NCBI GenBank assembly: GCA_002964805.2
Contig: PUDQ02000114.1
Location: 1 to 40,649, forward strand
Direction: 5' to 3'
From: Trametes villosa
Taxonomy: Eukaryota; Basidiomycota; Agaricomycetes; Polyporales; Polyporaceae
Length of the DNA: 40,649 nt
The position numbers and the translations under genes were made by a program. Shown here one piece after another: positions 11,539-20,162 of the stretch; within the stretch, counting starts at the first letter, position 1; each line of letters starts with the position of its first letter. The notes beneath the pieces are model-generated. The model made no database searches. It saw only the letters and a list, made by a program, of their open reading frames with translations, and was not told the DNA's origin.

Positions 11539-12151
11539 CTACAGCCTCGCCGGTAGCTCTGGAACCTGCCCGGCTCTCCTGTTGCGGGCGCGTCTAGTGG
11601 CAACCTCGCTCAAGAACCTACGCGACGATGCTTGAGTGGCATTATCTGAACACTGGAGGGGGTAACGTACCGGCGCACTGCCAGCCCCGCCAGCTCCGTA
11701 TCCTTCTTGCCTTGGAGGCCAACGACAAAGGAGCGCTTGCCGGTACGCATGACTACCAGCTCTCCGCGGAAAGGGGCTTCGGGGAGGATCTTTCGAAGGG
11801 CACGGTTCGGGGGAACGTCGGTATGTTCTTGGAAAGCGAGAATAAATTGGTGTTGCTTGCCCGCGGCGTCAGTGCATGTCACAAGACACTCGTGTATGGA
11901 GGCGCGAGTGCCCAGAATGCTCTCGAATGACGGGAATCGTTTGGCGAGCTCGGATTCGACGTCTGGGATGGTAGTGGCTATCCTCACAACGAGCGGTTTA
12001 TCCGCGGTGGCACGGAAGTAGAGACCGCGAATGTTGCGAGGGGAAGACTGTGTACAAAGTCAATGGGTATCATCGCCGACGTGGACAATGTCAAGGAGTG
12101 GCTCACCTTCGTGACCGGGCAGGGCGAACGGATAGTCTCGGTGAACGGCAT
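11539..12151 (-). CDS. Three-exon hypothetical protein, 166 aa
   Basis: Model: exons 12151-12107, 12047-11671, 11617-11539. The introns are GTGAGC..TTGAC..TACACAG (phase 0) and GTACGT..GCGTAG (phase 2), and the frame closes exactly. The protein is basic at both ends. Visible segments are NIRGLYFRATADKPLVVRI, ESELAKRFPSFESI, a strand-rich middle (HQFILAFQEH), RGELVVMRTGKRSFVVGL, and a basic tail (SEVATRRARNRRAG). Alternating strands suggest a compact alpha/beta fold. I do not recognise the family, and no paralog is present in the window. It is divergent from the RING gene starting at 12750, with 598 bp between the two start codons. The start is the only ATG that links in frame through the first intron. 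Confidence 0.65.
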
Positions 12152-12749
12152 TGCGATGGCACAAAGATTAGGAGTGGCGCAGCCGCTGCTAATAGCTGGG
12201 ATGGATGACCGAGGGGGATGGATTCATGTCTCCGAGAAAGCGGTTTATATGCTGGGACGCCATGGCCGCCTCGAGGCAGATGTGCCACCGGGATTCGGGG
12301 ACGACGCGAGGTGCGATCCTCCACAAAGCTAGCAGTTGACAACGAGGCCATGTAGTTCGTGCTAATACACGGCTGTTGATCATGGATTGCAAACCAATCT
12401 GCGCGGTACAAAGCGTAGCAGAAATATTAGGAGGAGAAGGCTGCTTCCTGCCAGCCTGACGCGGCGAGAGCCAGAGTCACATAGCAGATGTCACACTACG
12501 TGACAGGGTTTCGACTTTCAGGCGCGCGCGCCTCGCGCTCTGCCTCGAGCTCTCAGCTCATCTTCCTCGGAACTCCGAAAGGTCATTGTACTCAGCTCTT
12601 TCTTGGCTACCCACAAAGAGGCTATTCTCCTGAAGACAGCTGCACGCGCCACTACCTAGAGCCTCTAAGACCAAAAGACCTCAGCATCCGTGGCGCCCTC
12701 AACTTCCTTCCTTCGCGCTTCTAGTATCCAGCTCGTGTTCATCGACATC
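12152..12749. promoter_or_regulatory. Divergent intergenic region between the 166-aa gene and RING gene 2
   Basis: 598 bp separate two start codons pointing away from each other, so the region should hold both promoters. A pyrimidine-rich stretch lies on the + strand upstream of 12750 (around 12690-12730). No TATA box or operator can be assigned with confidence. Confidence 0.35.
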
Positions 12750-13382
12750 ATGCACGCCCGTTGCTCTATCTGCTCTGACTCGTACCGTAACGAAGACGAT
12801 AGAGCGCCCATGGCGATCAGAGGATGCGGTATGTTCGCACAATCACCCGCTTGGACATTGTTCACCTTCGGACGATGCCTTAGGCCATGTCTTCTGTCGA
12901 GACTGCCTATGCGGTATCCTGAATTCTCCGACACCCTGCTGTCCATACCGCTGCAATGATAGCGAGTGGATAGAGGAGGATGAGTGCATCCAACTTGCTC
13001 TGTCCGTTCGAGAGGCCCAGAAGACCCATGACTCGCCCTTCGCCATCGTCAAGTGAGTGCATCGATCCTCTCTGTGTCGCGCCCGTCCAACTCCATGCAC
13101 CTGTCTAGGAGAACCGCCGAGATCCACCGGGCACGCACTCGAACGGAAGATCAACTCTCCCAGATTCGCGGGGAGTTGGCGCTTTTAGCCGATTCTGTCG
13201 CGAGCCAAGTCAGCCGTATCGAATACCTAGAGAAGTGCATCGCTGGCGACGGCAAAGAAGCTACCACCGCGCGATACAAGGTGGCTGGATTGGAGAAGAA
13301 GCTCCGAGAGGCGCTGCAGACACTCAGCTCCCTTAGGACCGTAGCTCGTGCTCATCGGTTGAGCCTTCGCGCACCGGAATGA
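12750..13382 (+). CDS. RING finger and coiled-coil protein (RING paralog 2 of 3)
   Basis: Model: exons 12750-12828, 12884-13052, 13109-13382; 173 aa, frame exact. The RING has C5, C8, C26, H28, C31, C34, C46 and C50, and shows the same widened last pair (CPYRC) as RING gene 1. After the RING come an acidic linker and a helical coiled-coil-like segment (TEDQLSQIRGELALLADSVA onwards, and KKLREALQTLSSL). Intron 1 falls just after the third RING cysteine (phase 1), and intron 2 splits a Lys codon (phase 2), exactly as in RING gene 1. By family knowledge it is likely an E3 ubiquitin ligase; substrate unknown. It lacks the Ser-rich tail of gene 1. A GTATGT just after the stop leaves room for an alternative 3' end. 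Confidence 0.85.
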
Positions 13383-14362
13383 GGGTATGTACTTTAGGCT
13401 GTACCCTAGTATCCGCCGTTGACGGATGATTGTTTCATGTTTGCATCTCGACCACCACGACGTCCGGCCCCGATAGCATGCAGGTGTCGACAATGACATG
13501 CCATCTTCCCTCTCTTCCCCTTCCCTCGGTTTCACGCACTAATCTTTGTACTACCTCATGTCCTCGCGCCGGTGACCGCCTATAATGTATACTGATATTG
13601 TTTGTGACGTCGCTCGTCTACCTACTTGCCATGATCAGGATCAGTCCTATCAGTATCGCTGCGCACCTCAGTCCACGAGGTGGCTCTTCCAAGCACGGAG
13701 AGCCCTATCGAGAGCTTACAACGGCCTACGGCACACGGCGCACGGCACACCAGTTTCGGGCCGCGGGCGTGCTCTAGATACGCACGCAGGGGAACACTCT
13801 GTAGAATGATAAGCCTTTCTGGCACGATGGACCCCCTGCCCCCAGGGTGGTCGTGCATCATCGCGCTGCTGTATACCGATAGATAGTACTGAAAAGGAGT
13901 AGCTTCGTGTGAAGTGTAAGTGCCATCTCTTGCGTACTTCGAGCTTGGCACGCCTATCGATATTCCAGATTTTCTACCTCGACGTGAGAATGGACCGGAG
14001 CGGCGCCGGCGGTCCACGCTGTGAGCAGCTCCAGTGGACAGGTGCCGGCTGCGGGGCATGCGGTTTCCGCGTGCGAACAGGGACAAAGGAGAAGTCTCGA
14101 TCGAACCTGCGGGCTAGCAACAGGGAAGGGCAGTGGCATGTTAGTCGGCGCTCGCCCTAGGCCTCCCGCCGCATCCCGCCTACCGCGTGCTAGCGCAACT
14201 CACGACAGCCCCTCCTTAAGCCATCCCGAAGCAGAGAAGACGCCAGTTTTAGGGATGTCTAGCGTTACACATTCTGGAGCAACTGTACAGCGATGGAGGT
14301 AGGAACTAGGACCCTCAACTACTCGTCCGCTCCTGCCCGTCCTCGCTATCTTGGTGCGGATC
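13383..14362. other. Stretch with no supported gene
   Basis: About 1 kb between the 3' ends of two converging RING genes. A Cys-rich 57-codon frame at 13990-14160 (+) (MDRSGAGGPRCEQLQ start) is open but has no support. GC-rich short repeats of CGGCACA/CGGCGCA type occur around 13720-13750. Nothing else recognised. Confidence 0.4.
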
Positions 14363-15007
14363 TTACCCAGCCCTTGACTGCCCTTCAAGTCGACGGACGT
14401 CTTCTTCCACCTGAGCGAGCTTGACTTCGAGTTCCTTGACGCGCTCCTCCGCGGTTGCGCTGATCTTCTGGATGGCAGACCACTCGGCCTCAAGGGCGCC
14501 GAGCATCTTGAGGTTGTACTCTTGCTCCTGACGCAGCGCCTGGATCTTGTCGCGGCATTCAGCCTCGGCTGCCTCAGCATCGAGAGCATGGCCGTCGAAG
14601 CTCGTGGCCCTGTGAAGGTCCTGTGAGACTTCCTGCTTAGAGGCAGATAGTACGATGCGACAAACCTGTTCACAGCTTCTTGAAGTTCTTTGTCGTAGTC
14701 GCTCTCCTCGAAAGCGATGAATAGCTTGAGGAGCCTGACCGTCGCTGGAAGGGTGGTCGCGCAGATGGGGCATTGTGGTTGCGGTTGAACATGGAGGACG
14801 CGTTCGATACAATCGCGGTGATACACATGCCCTATAGACCCGCTAACGTTAGCAGGGCGATGGCGCGCGGCGCGTTGACGTACCACAAGGCGTAGCGACT
14901 GGTTCAGCCTCTGCTGGGCCATCGGGGAGGAATATAGAAAGGCAGATACCGCAAAAAAGGTGTAACTCGTCCACTGCAGCATGGTCATCGTGTGTCTCGT
15001 TCGGCAT
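14363..15007 (-). CDS. RING-H2 finger and coiled-coil protein (RING paralog 3 of 3)
   Basis: Model: exons 15007-14884, 14831-14666, 14609-14363; 178 aa, frame exact. The RING ligands are C19, C22, C41, H43, H46, C49, C62 and C65, a C3H2C3 (RING-H2) set with normal CPIC spacing, unlike the C3HC4 set of the other two. A conserved-looking helix follows (FEESDYDKELQEAVNR), then a long charged coiled coil (from about residue 100, EAECRDKIQALRQEQEY onwards). Intron 1 again cuts right after the third cysteine (phase 1) and intron 2 is phase 2. The second acceptor is the CAG 11 nt downstream of an alternative one, chosen because only it keeps the coiled-coil frame. A GTAAGA overlaps the stop, so extra 3' exons cannot be excluded. 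Likely an E3 ligase by family. Confidence 0.8.
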
Positions 15008-15809
15008 ACTGAGCTAGATAGTGGTGGACGAGAAAGAGACGTGAGTTGCGTTGCACGTCTAGTCGAAGGAGTGGCACATCCCATCACGTGCGACTGCCCA
15101 CCCGCGACAATTAGCGCGCTCGCATCATGTACTCCGCGAGAGAAGCGTGTGCGTGGGGGTGAGAGCATATAGCGATACGCGCGTACGCCGGTGTACAAGT
15201 GCCTGATGCGCAAGAAGCGTGAAGGAGATCAGGAGACCAGTATTCGGGGGAAGCTCGACGGTTCCTTGAACGCCACAAGGCAATCAGCAAAGGAGAAGCT
15301 AGATTTTAGAAAACAGACAAGAAGGCCGATGTCATTATCACGAGTCGCTCGATGATGTGATACAATCTGGAGAATGGTCTTTGGGAGACGGACGTCGGAT
15401 GACCACTGTCCACTGGACGCAGTTGATTTTCCGATAAAGTGTCTATGAGCTTCAGTCCGCAACGGGCTAATTAGATTCGAGCTTACCGAGAAGCCGACTA
15501 GAAACTGTCGGACGCCAGGCCGTGGATCGAGCACCAGAAGTCAAGCAAGGTAGGTGGTAGCGCTATCTACGAGGACAGACGCTCACCCTACGTAGGCTAC
15601 GATCACATAATCGTTTCCCACCGCTCACTGCATCTTCTCCCTTCGTCACATCCAGCTCTTGTTCCCCTGCCAATCGCCCTTGGTCACCTTTGACCTTGTC
15701 AATGGTCATTATATCTCGCCATGCTACTTAAACTCGCTGAACACGTCCCCATGTCCCACCATCAATCGAGCAACATCTCTCTCAGACATAACTCTTCACC
15801 TCAACAGAC
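15008..15809. promoter_or_regulatory. Divergent intergenic region between RING gene 3 and the third PH-like paralog
   Basis: About 800 bp between two start codons pointing outwards. The right half (15600-15800) is pyrimidine-rich on the + strand, as is common upstream of basidiomycete genes. A minus-strand frame at 15229-15534 is open but lacks splice support. No specific site is assigned. Confidence 0.35.
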
Positions 15810-16456
15810 ATGTACGTGGTCCGCTGATTGCTCTGCCGAACTGTTCGCCACTCACCCCCCGTAGGTTTCTGAGCACCGAATCTTTCCCTGTGGACTTCAT
15901 CTCTCATAGCGAGGGGAAAGGGGCGGAGGGCTGGGTTAAGGCCAACGTCCACTATGTAGTGATCGCTCCTGACCAGGAGATTCCATCGCGCGGTACGAGA
16001 TATTCTCTAGCCATTTCCTCACAGGATCGCTGAACGCACTACTTGCAGGCGCGCTGGTCGTCATAGGGTTGGAGGGGCATGTGCTTTTTGAGCGCATCAT
16101 CAGCGACCTCTGGGAGGCCGAGGACCGGGGCGTGGGTTGACTCCTCATTTGTGTCCATCGTTGACTCTCTAACAGCGCACACAGACCGCTCTGAATATCG
16201 GGATTTCGTGCATTGCGGATTATGACCATCCCCATTGGTATTCGTTCCACTTCGCTGACGCCGAGACGCTCCAAAAGTTCCGCGTCAAGTATGATGAGGC
16301 CCTCGACCTCGTCGAGGCTCATCGCATCCGTCAACAGACGCGGCTGGAGGACGCCACGGATGCCGTCCTCCGGAAGCAGGCGACGCGCACCGAGTACGTT
16401 GTCTATCTACCTCCCAGGACGTTCATCGCGGCTGACACTCATACAGGCAGGAGTGA
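15810..16456 (+). CDS. Hypothetical protein, diverged third member of the PH-like family
   Basis: Model: exons 15810-15811, 15865-15992, 16049-16131, 16185-16393, 16447-16456; 143 aa, frame exact. The later introns are well formed (GTACGA, GTGGGT with CTAAC, GTACGT with CTGAC). Phases of introns 1-3 are 2, 1 and 0, as in the two relatives at 139-821 and 10175-10827. Exon 3 starts ALVVIGLEGHVLFER, like ALVVKPR in the second copy. In exon 4 a W-x4-F-x8-F spacing (W and F of HWYSFHF, then KF) matches the other two exactly, followed by a charged helix. It has one extra intron before a three-residue end. The start is the weak point: the best model splits the ATG itself across the first intron (AT/G), and a different upstream exon is possible. 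Confidence 0.7.
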
Positions 16457-17700
16457 AAGGTTGAGGTGCTCGCTAGTCTACGTTGTTTCTGCGCTCTTCT
16501 CGTTCGTTGTTTCTTGTGTCCCCCTGTCCCAATCGCATGTGTCATCTTCTGAAGCTACACTGATTGCTCCCGTGTCTCTCAAGCCGCGTAGTCCTGATCC
16601 TGGTTAGCGAGCCGCATACAACGTGAGTAGTAAGAGTTGTGCCATGCTACGTCGTTCCTCCGCTTCGCAATCGTCCACATTTCGTGTGTCGGACGCGCGG
16701 TTTTCAGAAGCTGTGCGTCGCTTGCCAAGGCTTTGCGCCATGGTACCTCTGCGGCGTCTCATTCTCTCCTACCCTCCAGGTCACTCGTGTTTCGCGACGA
16801 ACCCAACAATTAGCACGGAGCCGAACTTTTAAGGTGGGGCGAAAGTCCAAGAGCAACTCTCGCCCTTCCAAGGTACGCCTGACGTCAGACTCCTCCAAAG
16901 GCGGCGGGTATCTTGCCGCTACCGATATAGCGCTGCGTTCTGATGTTGCGGGGCATGCATGCGTGGATATGTTGTACATGGCCGTGCAGCTCGCGTGTTC
17001 GTACTAAGTTACCTGACGTGCAGCATCTGCAGAGTGTCAGCCAATGCTCTGCAGGGGCGGCGGTCTCCCTACCTCTGTAAGAGCCACGGTTCCCAGGCCG
17101 TGATCCAGTTGATAAAGGCTATATTCGGCTCATGCAGTAGTACTGGCTGGTACACCGCAGAACGAGCCTGCATGCTCGGTGCGACGCCAGCCGCTCAGGT
17201 CTCGCCTTCCGTTCAGATTCCCTAGGTATAACTGGGAATCCTAGTTGATCGGTATGATGCCCACACCGACATACTTTACGAAGACCACAAATGGCCGTCA
17301 ACCGATCCGGGGATCGACATCCTACTTTTGTGACGCCATGACTCCGCGCATATGTACGTGACGGTGTTTGGCTCGTCAATGCATGAGCATGCGCGGTCTC
17401 ACATTCTGACCATACCTTGCACTAGCCACGCTGGGGTAGGCCTGGGATAGTGACAGGATGTGGTTTGGTCTTGCTCGCCGTGACTGGCCAGCCTGGTCCT
17501 ACAAACGTCGGCTGGTGAAAGTCGGATCTCCGATCGGGCGAGACGGACCGGTCACGGGCCATCACGCCCGAAGCCCTGGGTGTATCGTGGTCGAGTGGCA
17601 CCTTAGGTACGTCGAGCTTCGCCTCAGGCCCCTGGCCTCAAATCCTGTCCTGGCGTCGTTTACTCCCAGTATACTGACCTTTGTGGCTAGCTTCGCAGTC
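16457..17700. other. Stretch with no supported gene
   Basis: About 1.2 kb. A 123-codon frame at 16639-17007 (+) is Cys-rich (LCVACQGFAPWYLCG) but lacks further zinc-ligand pairs and a splice partner. The frame of the next gene is open upstream to 17458, but the first ATG with typical context and product is 17701. The region probably includes that gene's promoter. Confidence 0.4.
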
Positions 17701-19618
17701 ATGACATCTCGCTCGTCGCTGGCTCCTACAAGCGCAGAACCGACCTATACCTCTGTCGAGACCATCACTGGATTCGCAGACTCCATAAATTGTTTGCAGT
17801 TCGACGAGGCGGCTGAACTACTCGCGATCGGCAGCGACGACGGTCGATTCAAGGTACTGAACATCCGAGACGGTGCCGTGCCGGTCATCAAGTTTCGCAT
17901 TGCGAACGTAGCAGTGACATCGCTGCTGTGGCACCCTGCGGATACCAGGACAATCTTCATAGGCTACTCTGACGGAGGGATCGCACAATGTAGGATCGAC
18001 CCCGCCGTGGATCAGGTGAGCTCTATGACTTGATGTGCCTCAGCTACGATAATTTCTTGGTGCCCAGACCGTCCCGGATGTTTCTCCCGTGCCGGTTGGA
18101 CTACCTGGTGCGGTCGAGGCCCTCGATTACGCCACTCATACATCGACACTCGCCGCCGCCGTTGGCTTCAGTGTAGTCTTGCTCAATGTAACAGAAGTTG
18201 GTATGTTGGCGTGTGCGTGTCGCGTAAGCATACTGATCAGCATTGCAGGTCTTTGGAGTTCTGCCATCATCCCTCGCCCGCCCTCCGATAACGTTCTGCC
18301 CTACGCCAAAGAGACTCTACCGCGATCCATCCATTTCTCTCAAGACGGGCAGTTGCTCATTGTTTCGTATCTCTATCATGGCATCGTGTGAGTCGCCGCG
18401 GTGCTGGACTATCCTATCAGGTATACATACTGACGTTCTCAGTGCCTGGGATGCGATGTCCCAGACGTGTGCATGGTGCATTCCACCTGAGACTCGCATG
18501 TATGCCTCTTCCCGCTAGACGTCGTACATCTCTAAGGCGTACCCCTACAGTGCTCGCTCCACGCTCTCACCAAACGGAGATGCCATAGTTGTTTGCAATC
18601 TCTCTAACGGATTCACTTCTTATGATCTCGAAACGCGGAAACAGATACGCAACTATGCGGTGGAGGTACATCAGAATGTCCCCCTCCCGGTACTCTTTAT
18701 ACACGAGGGCGCTAGCATCCTTTGTGGAAGCGATTGCGGCGACGTTTCCGTATTTGACGCAGACAAAGGCTCACTTCTACAAGTGTTGCCGCATCCGGGT
18801 AAGACACTTTGATTCCTACGTGTCACTAAAGATGCTGAAGGTTCCCCGCTTGCAATATCTAGGTCGCGAGATTATCCAGGCCATCGTGAGTGCGTTGGTA
18901 ACCGTGTATATCCGTTTTGTTGACGATCTATGCACAACCCCAGACTTATCAGCATGTAGACGGCGATGACTGGATAGCAACGGGTACGTCGGAGAGAGGT
19001 CCCGAGACGAGCGTCATTGTGTGGCGGCGAACCAGATGTGCGCGTACTTCCTCTCTTGTCAAGCATCCTTCACTGACATATGAATAGCCCGCGCCGATGC
19101 GTGGATGCCTCCCCCGGCTACTACTACATCCACACAACAAACAACAGTCTCAGCAGATAACCCTGGTACATGCGCCCCTCCTTCGATCGCTAGCGCCTCT
19201 CCGATCTCGTCAGCATCGCTCGTGCCACTCAACCGGCAGGTCCCCTCATCGCCGCAAGGCTCTGCGCTGCAGCCAGTTCCTAAGAACTGCACTCCCCCCG
19301 CCTCCAGGCGCATGGGGCCGGCGAACATGGTACTGGCATCGACGACGGTCCTCATCGTAGCGATACTGGTATACTACGCCCGCCCATGGTACGTCTGGGC
19401 ATTGCCACCCAAGTAGCTTTCGCTGCGCGGCGCTCATTCTAAGCGCCCCTCCATATAGGTGCACATCGCCAGAGCCTGAGGGCTCGCTCCAGCCCCGTCA
19501 CGTTCCCATTCGTCGTGCGCTGCTGACTATCGCGAGTGTACTCGCGCGCTATTGCCCCAAGATGATGGACTTCCTTAGGGAGCTTGTACGTGCGGCTGAA
19601 CTGCAGGTGGCGCTCTGA
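17701..19618 (+). CDS. WD40-repeat-like protein with C-terminal transmembrane segment
   Basis: Model: exons 17701-18015, 18068-18200, 18249-18387, 18443-18499, 18551-18798, 18863-18885, 18944-19037, 19088-19388, 19459-19618; 489 aa, frame exact. The sequence has beta-propeller character: INCLQFDEAAELLAIGSDDG and VTSLLWHPADTRTIFIGYSD near the start, LVLFIHEG-like and GDVSVFDADKG blocks later, and ETSVIVWRR ending a blade. A Pro/Thr/Ser-rich linker follows, then one hydrophobic helix (MVLASTTVLIVAILVYYA) near residue 420. A propeller in the cytosol anchored near its C terminus to a membrane is inferred; such proteins usually act as scaffolds. Partner unknown. If the last intron (GTACGT..CTAAG..ATATAG) is kept, the protein stops at 19416 (445 aa) just after the membrane segment. 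If it is spliced, a 52-residue tail is added. Confidence 0.88.
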
Positions 19619-20162
19619 GAGCCGTAGCTACTAGGAGTGTATCGTGTATTCTACTCAGCCATTCGATTATTAGCTGCAAGCCGCGGCTTGACTCTCGTTT
19701 CCAGTCTGGACAGAGTGCGTGTGTCTGCTTATCGGTCTGAGGTTATTGGCGCCTAAATCATGTGGAGTCGCTTTACGAGAGCTGCAGCCTGCAATAGTCC
19801 TCAAACCCTGAGCATCAGGCCTCAGGCCTCAGGCCTCAGGCCTCAGGCCTCAGGCCTCAGGTCCCATGTCTTAGGAGAACAGAGAACAAGGCTTTCGAAA
19901 GGGGCCGCACATATTAAACGCTCATGCAAACATGGACAAAGTCTTAGTCGAGGGTGGAGGCGCTCACGGCTTGGGGCGCGAATGTTAATGCTTGATTCTT
20001 AGCCGCATTCGCGAGCACTGATGCCTGCCTGTCCCTGAACCACTGGTCAATCGCTGGAGACACTTTGTCGCCTTTGCTCTCTGCTTGCGCTGCCCCTGCC
20101 TGCCCCTGTGCGGCCAAAGGACCTCATGGGCTTTCTGTTAATGGCATATAACGCAGTTCCCG
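19619..20162. other. Intergenic stretch, no gene
   Basis: About 540 bp between two + strand genes. It contains the heptamer tandem repeat at 19817-19861 and CTGCC-rich short motifs around 20020-20110. It presumably carries the 3' end of the WD40 gene and the promoter of the next gene. Confidence 0.45.
19817..19861. repeat. 7-bp tandem repeat (AGGCCTC), 6.4 copies
   Basis: Forty-five bases repeat the unit AGGCCTC without a mismatch. Each unit holds the palindrome AGGCCT. It lies outside any called exon. A slippage-type minisatellite is the simplest reading. Confidence 0.95.

Noticed and set aside
14200..15213. 337-codon minus-strand open frame
   Set aside because: It reads through the introns and out-of-frame exons of the spliced RING-H2 gene. 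The zinc ligands appear complete only in the spliced frame.
16639..17007. Cys-rich + strand frame as a zinc-finger gene
   Set aside because: Cysteines do not form complete ligand pairs, and no splice chain could be built.
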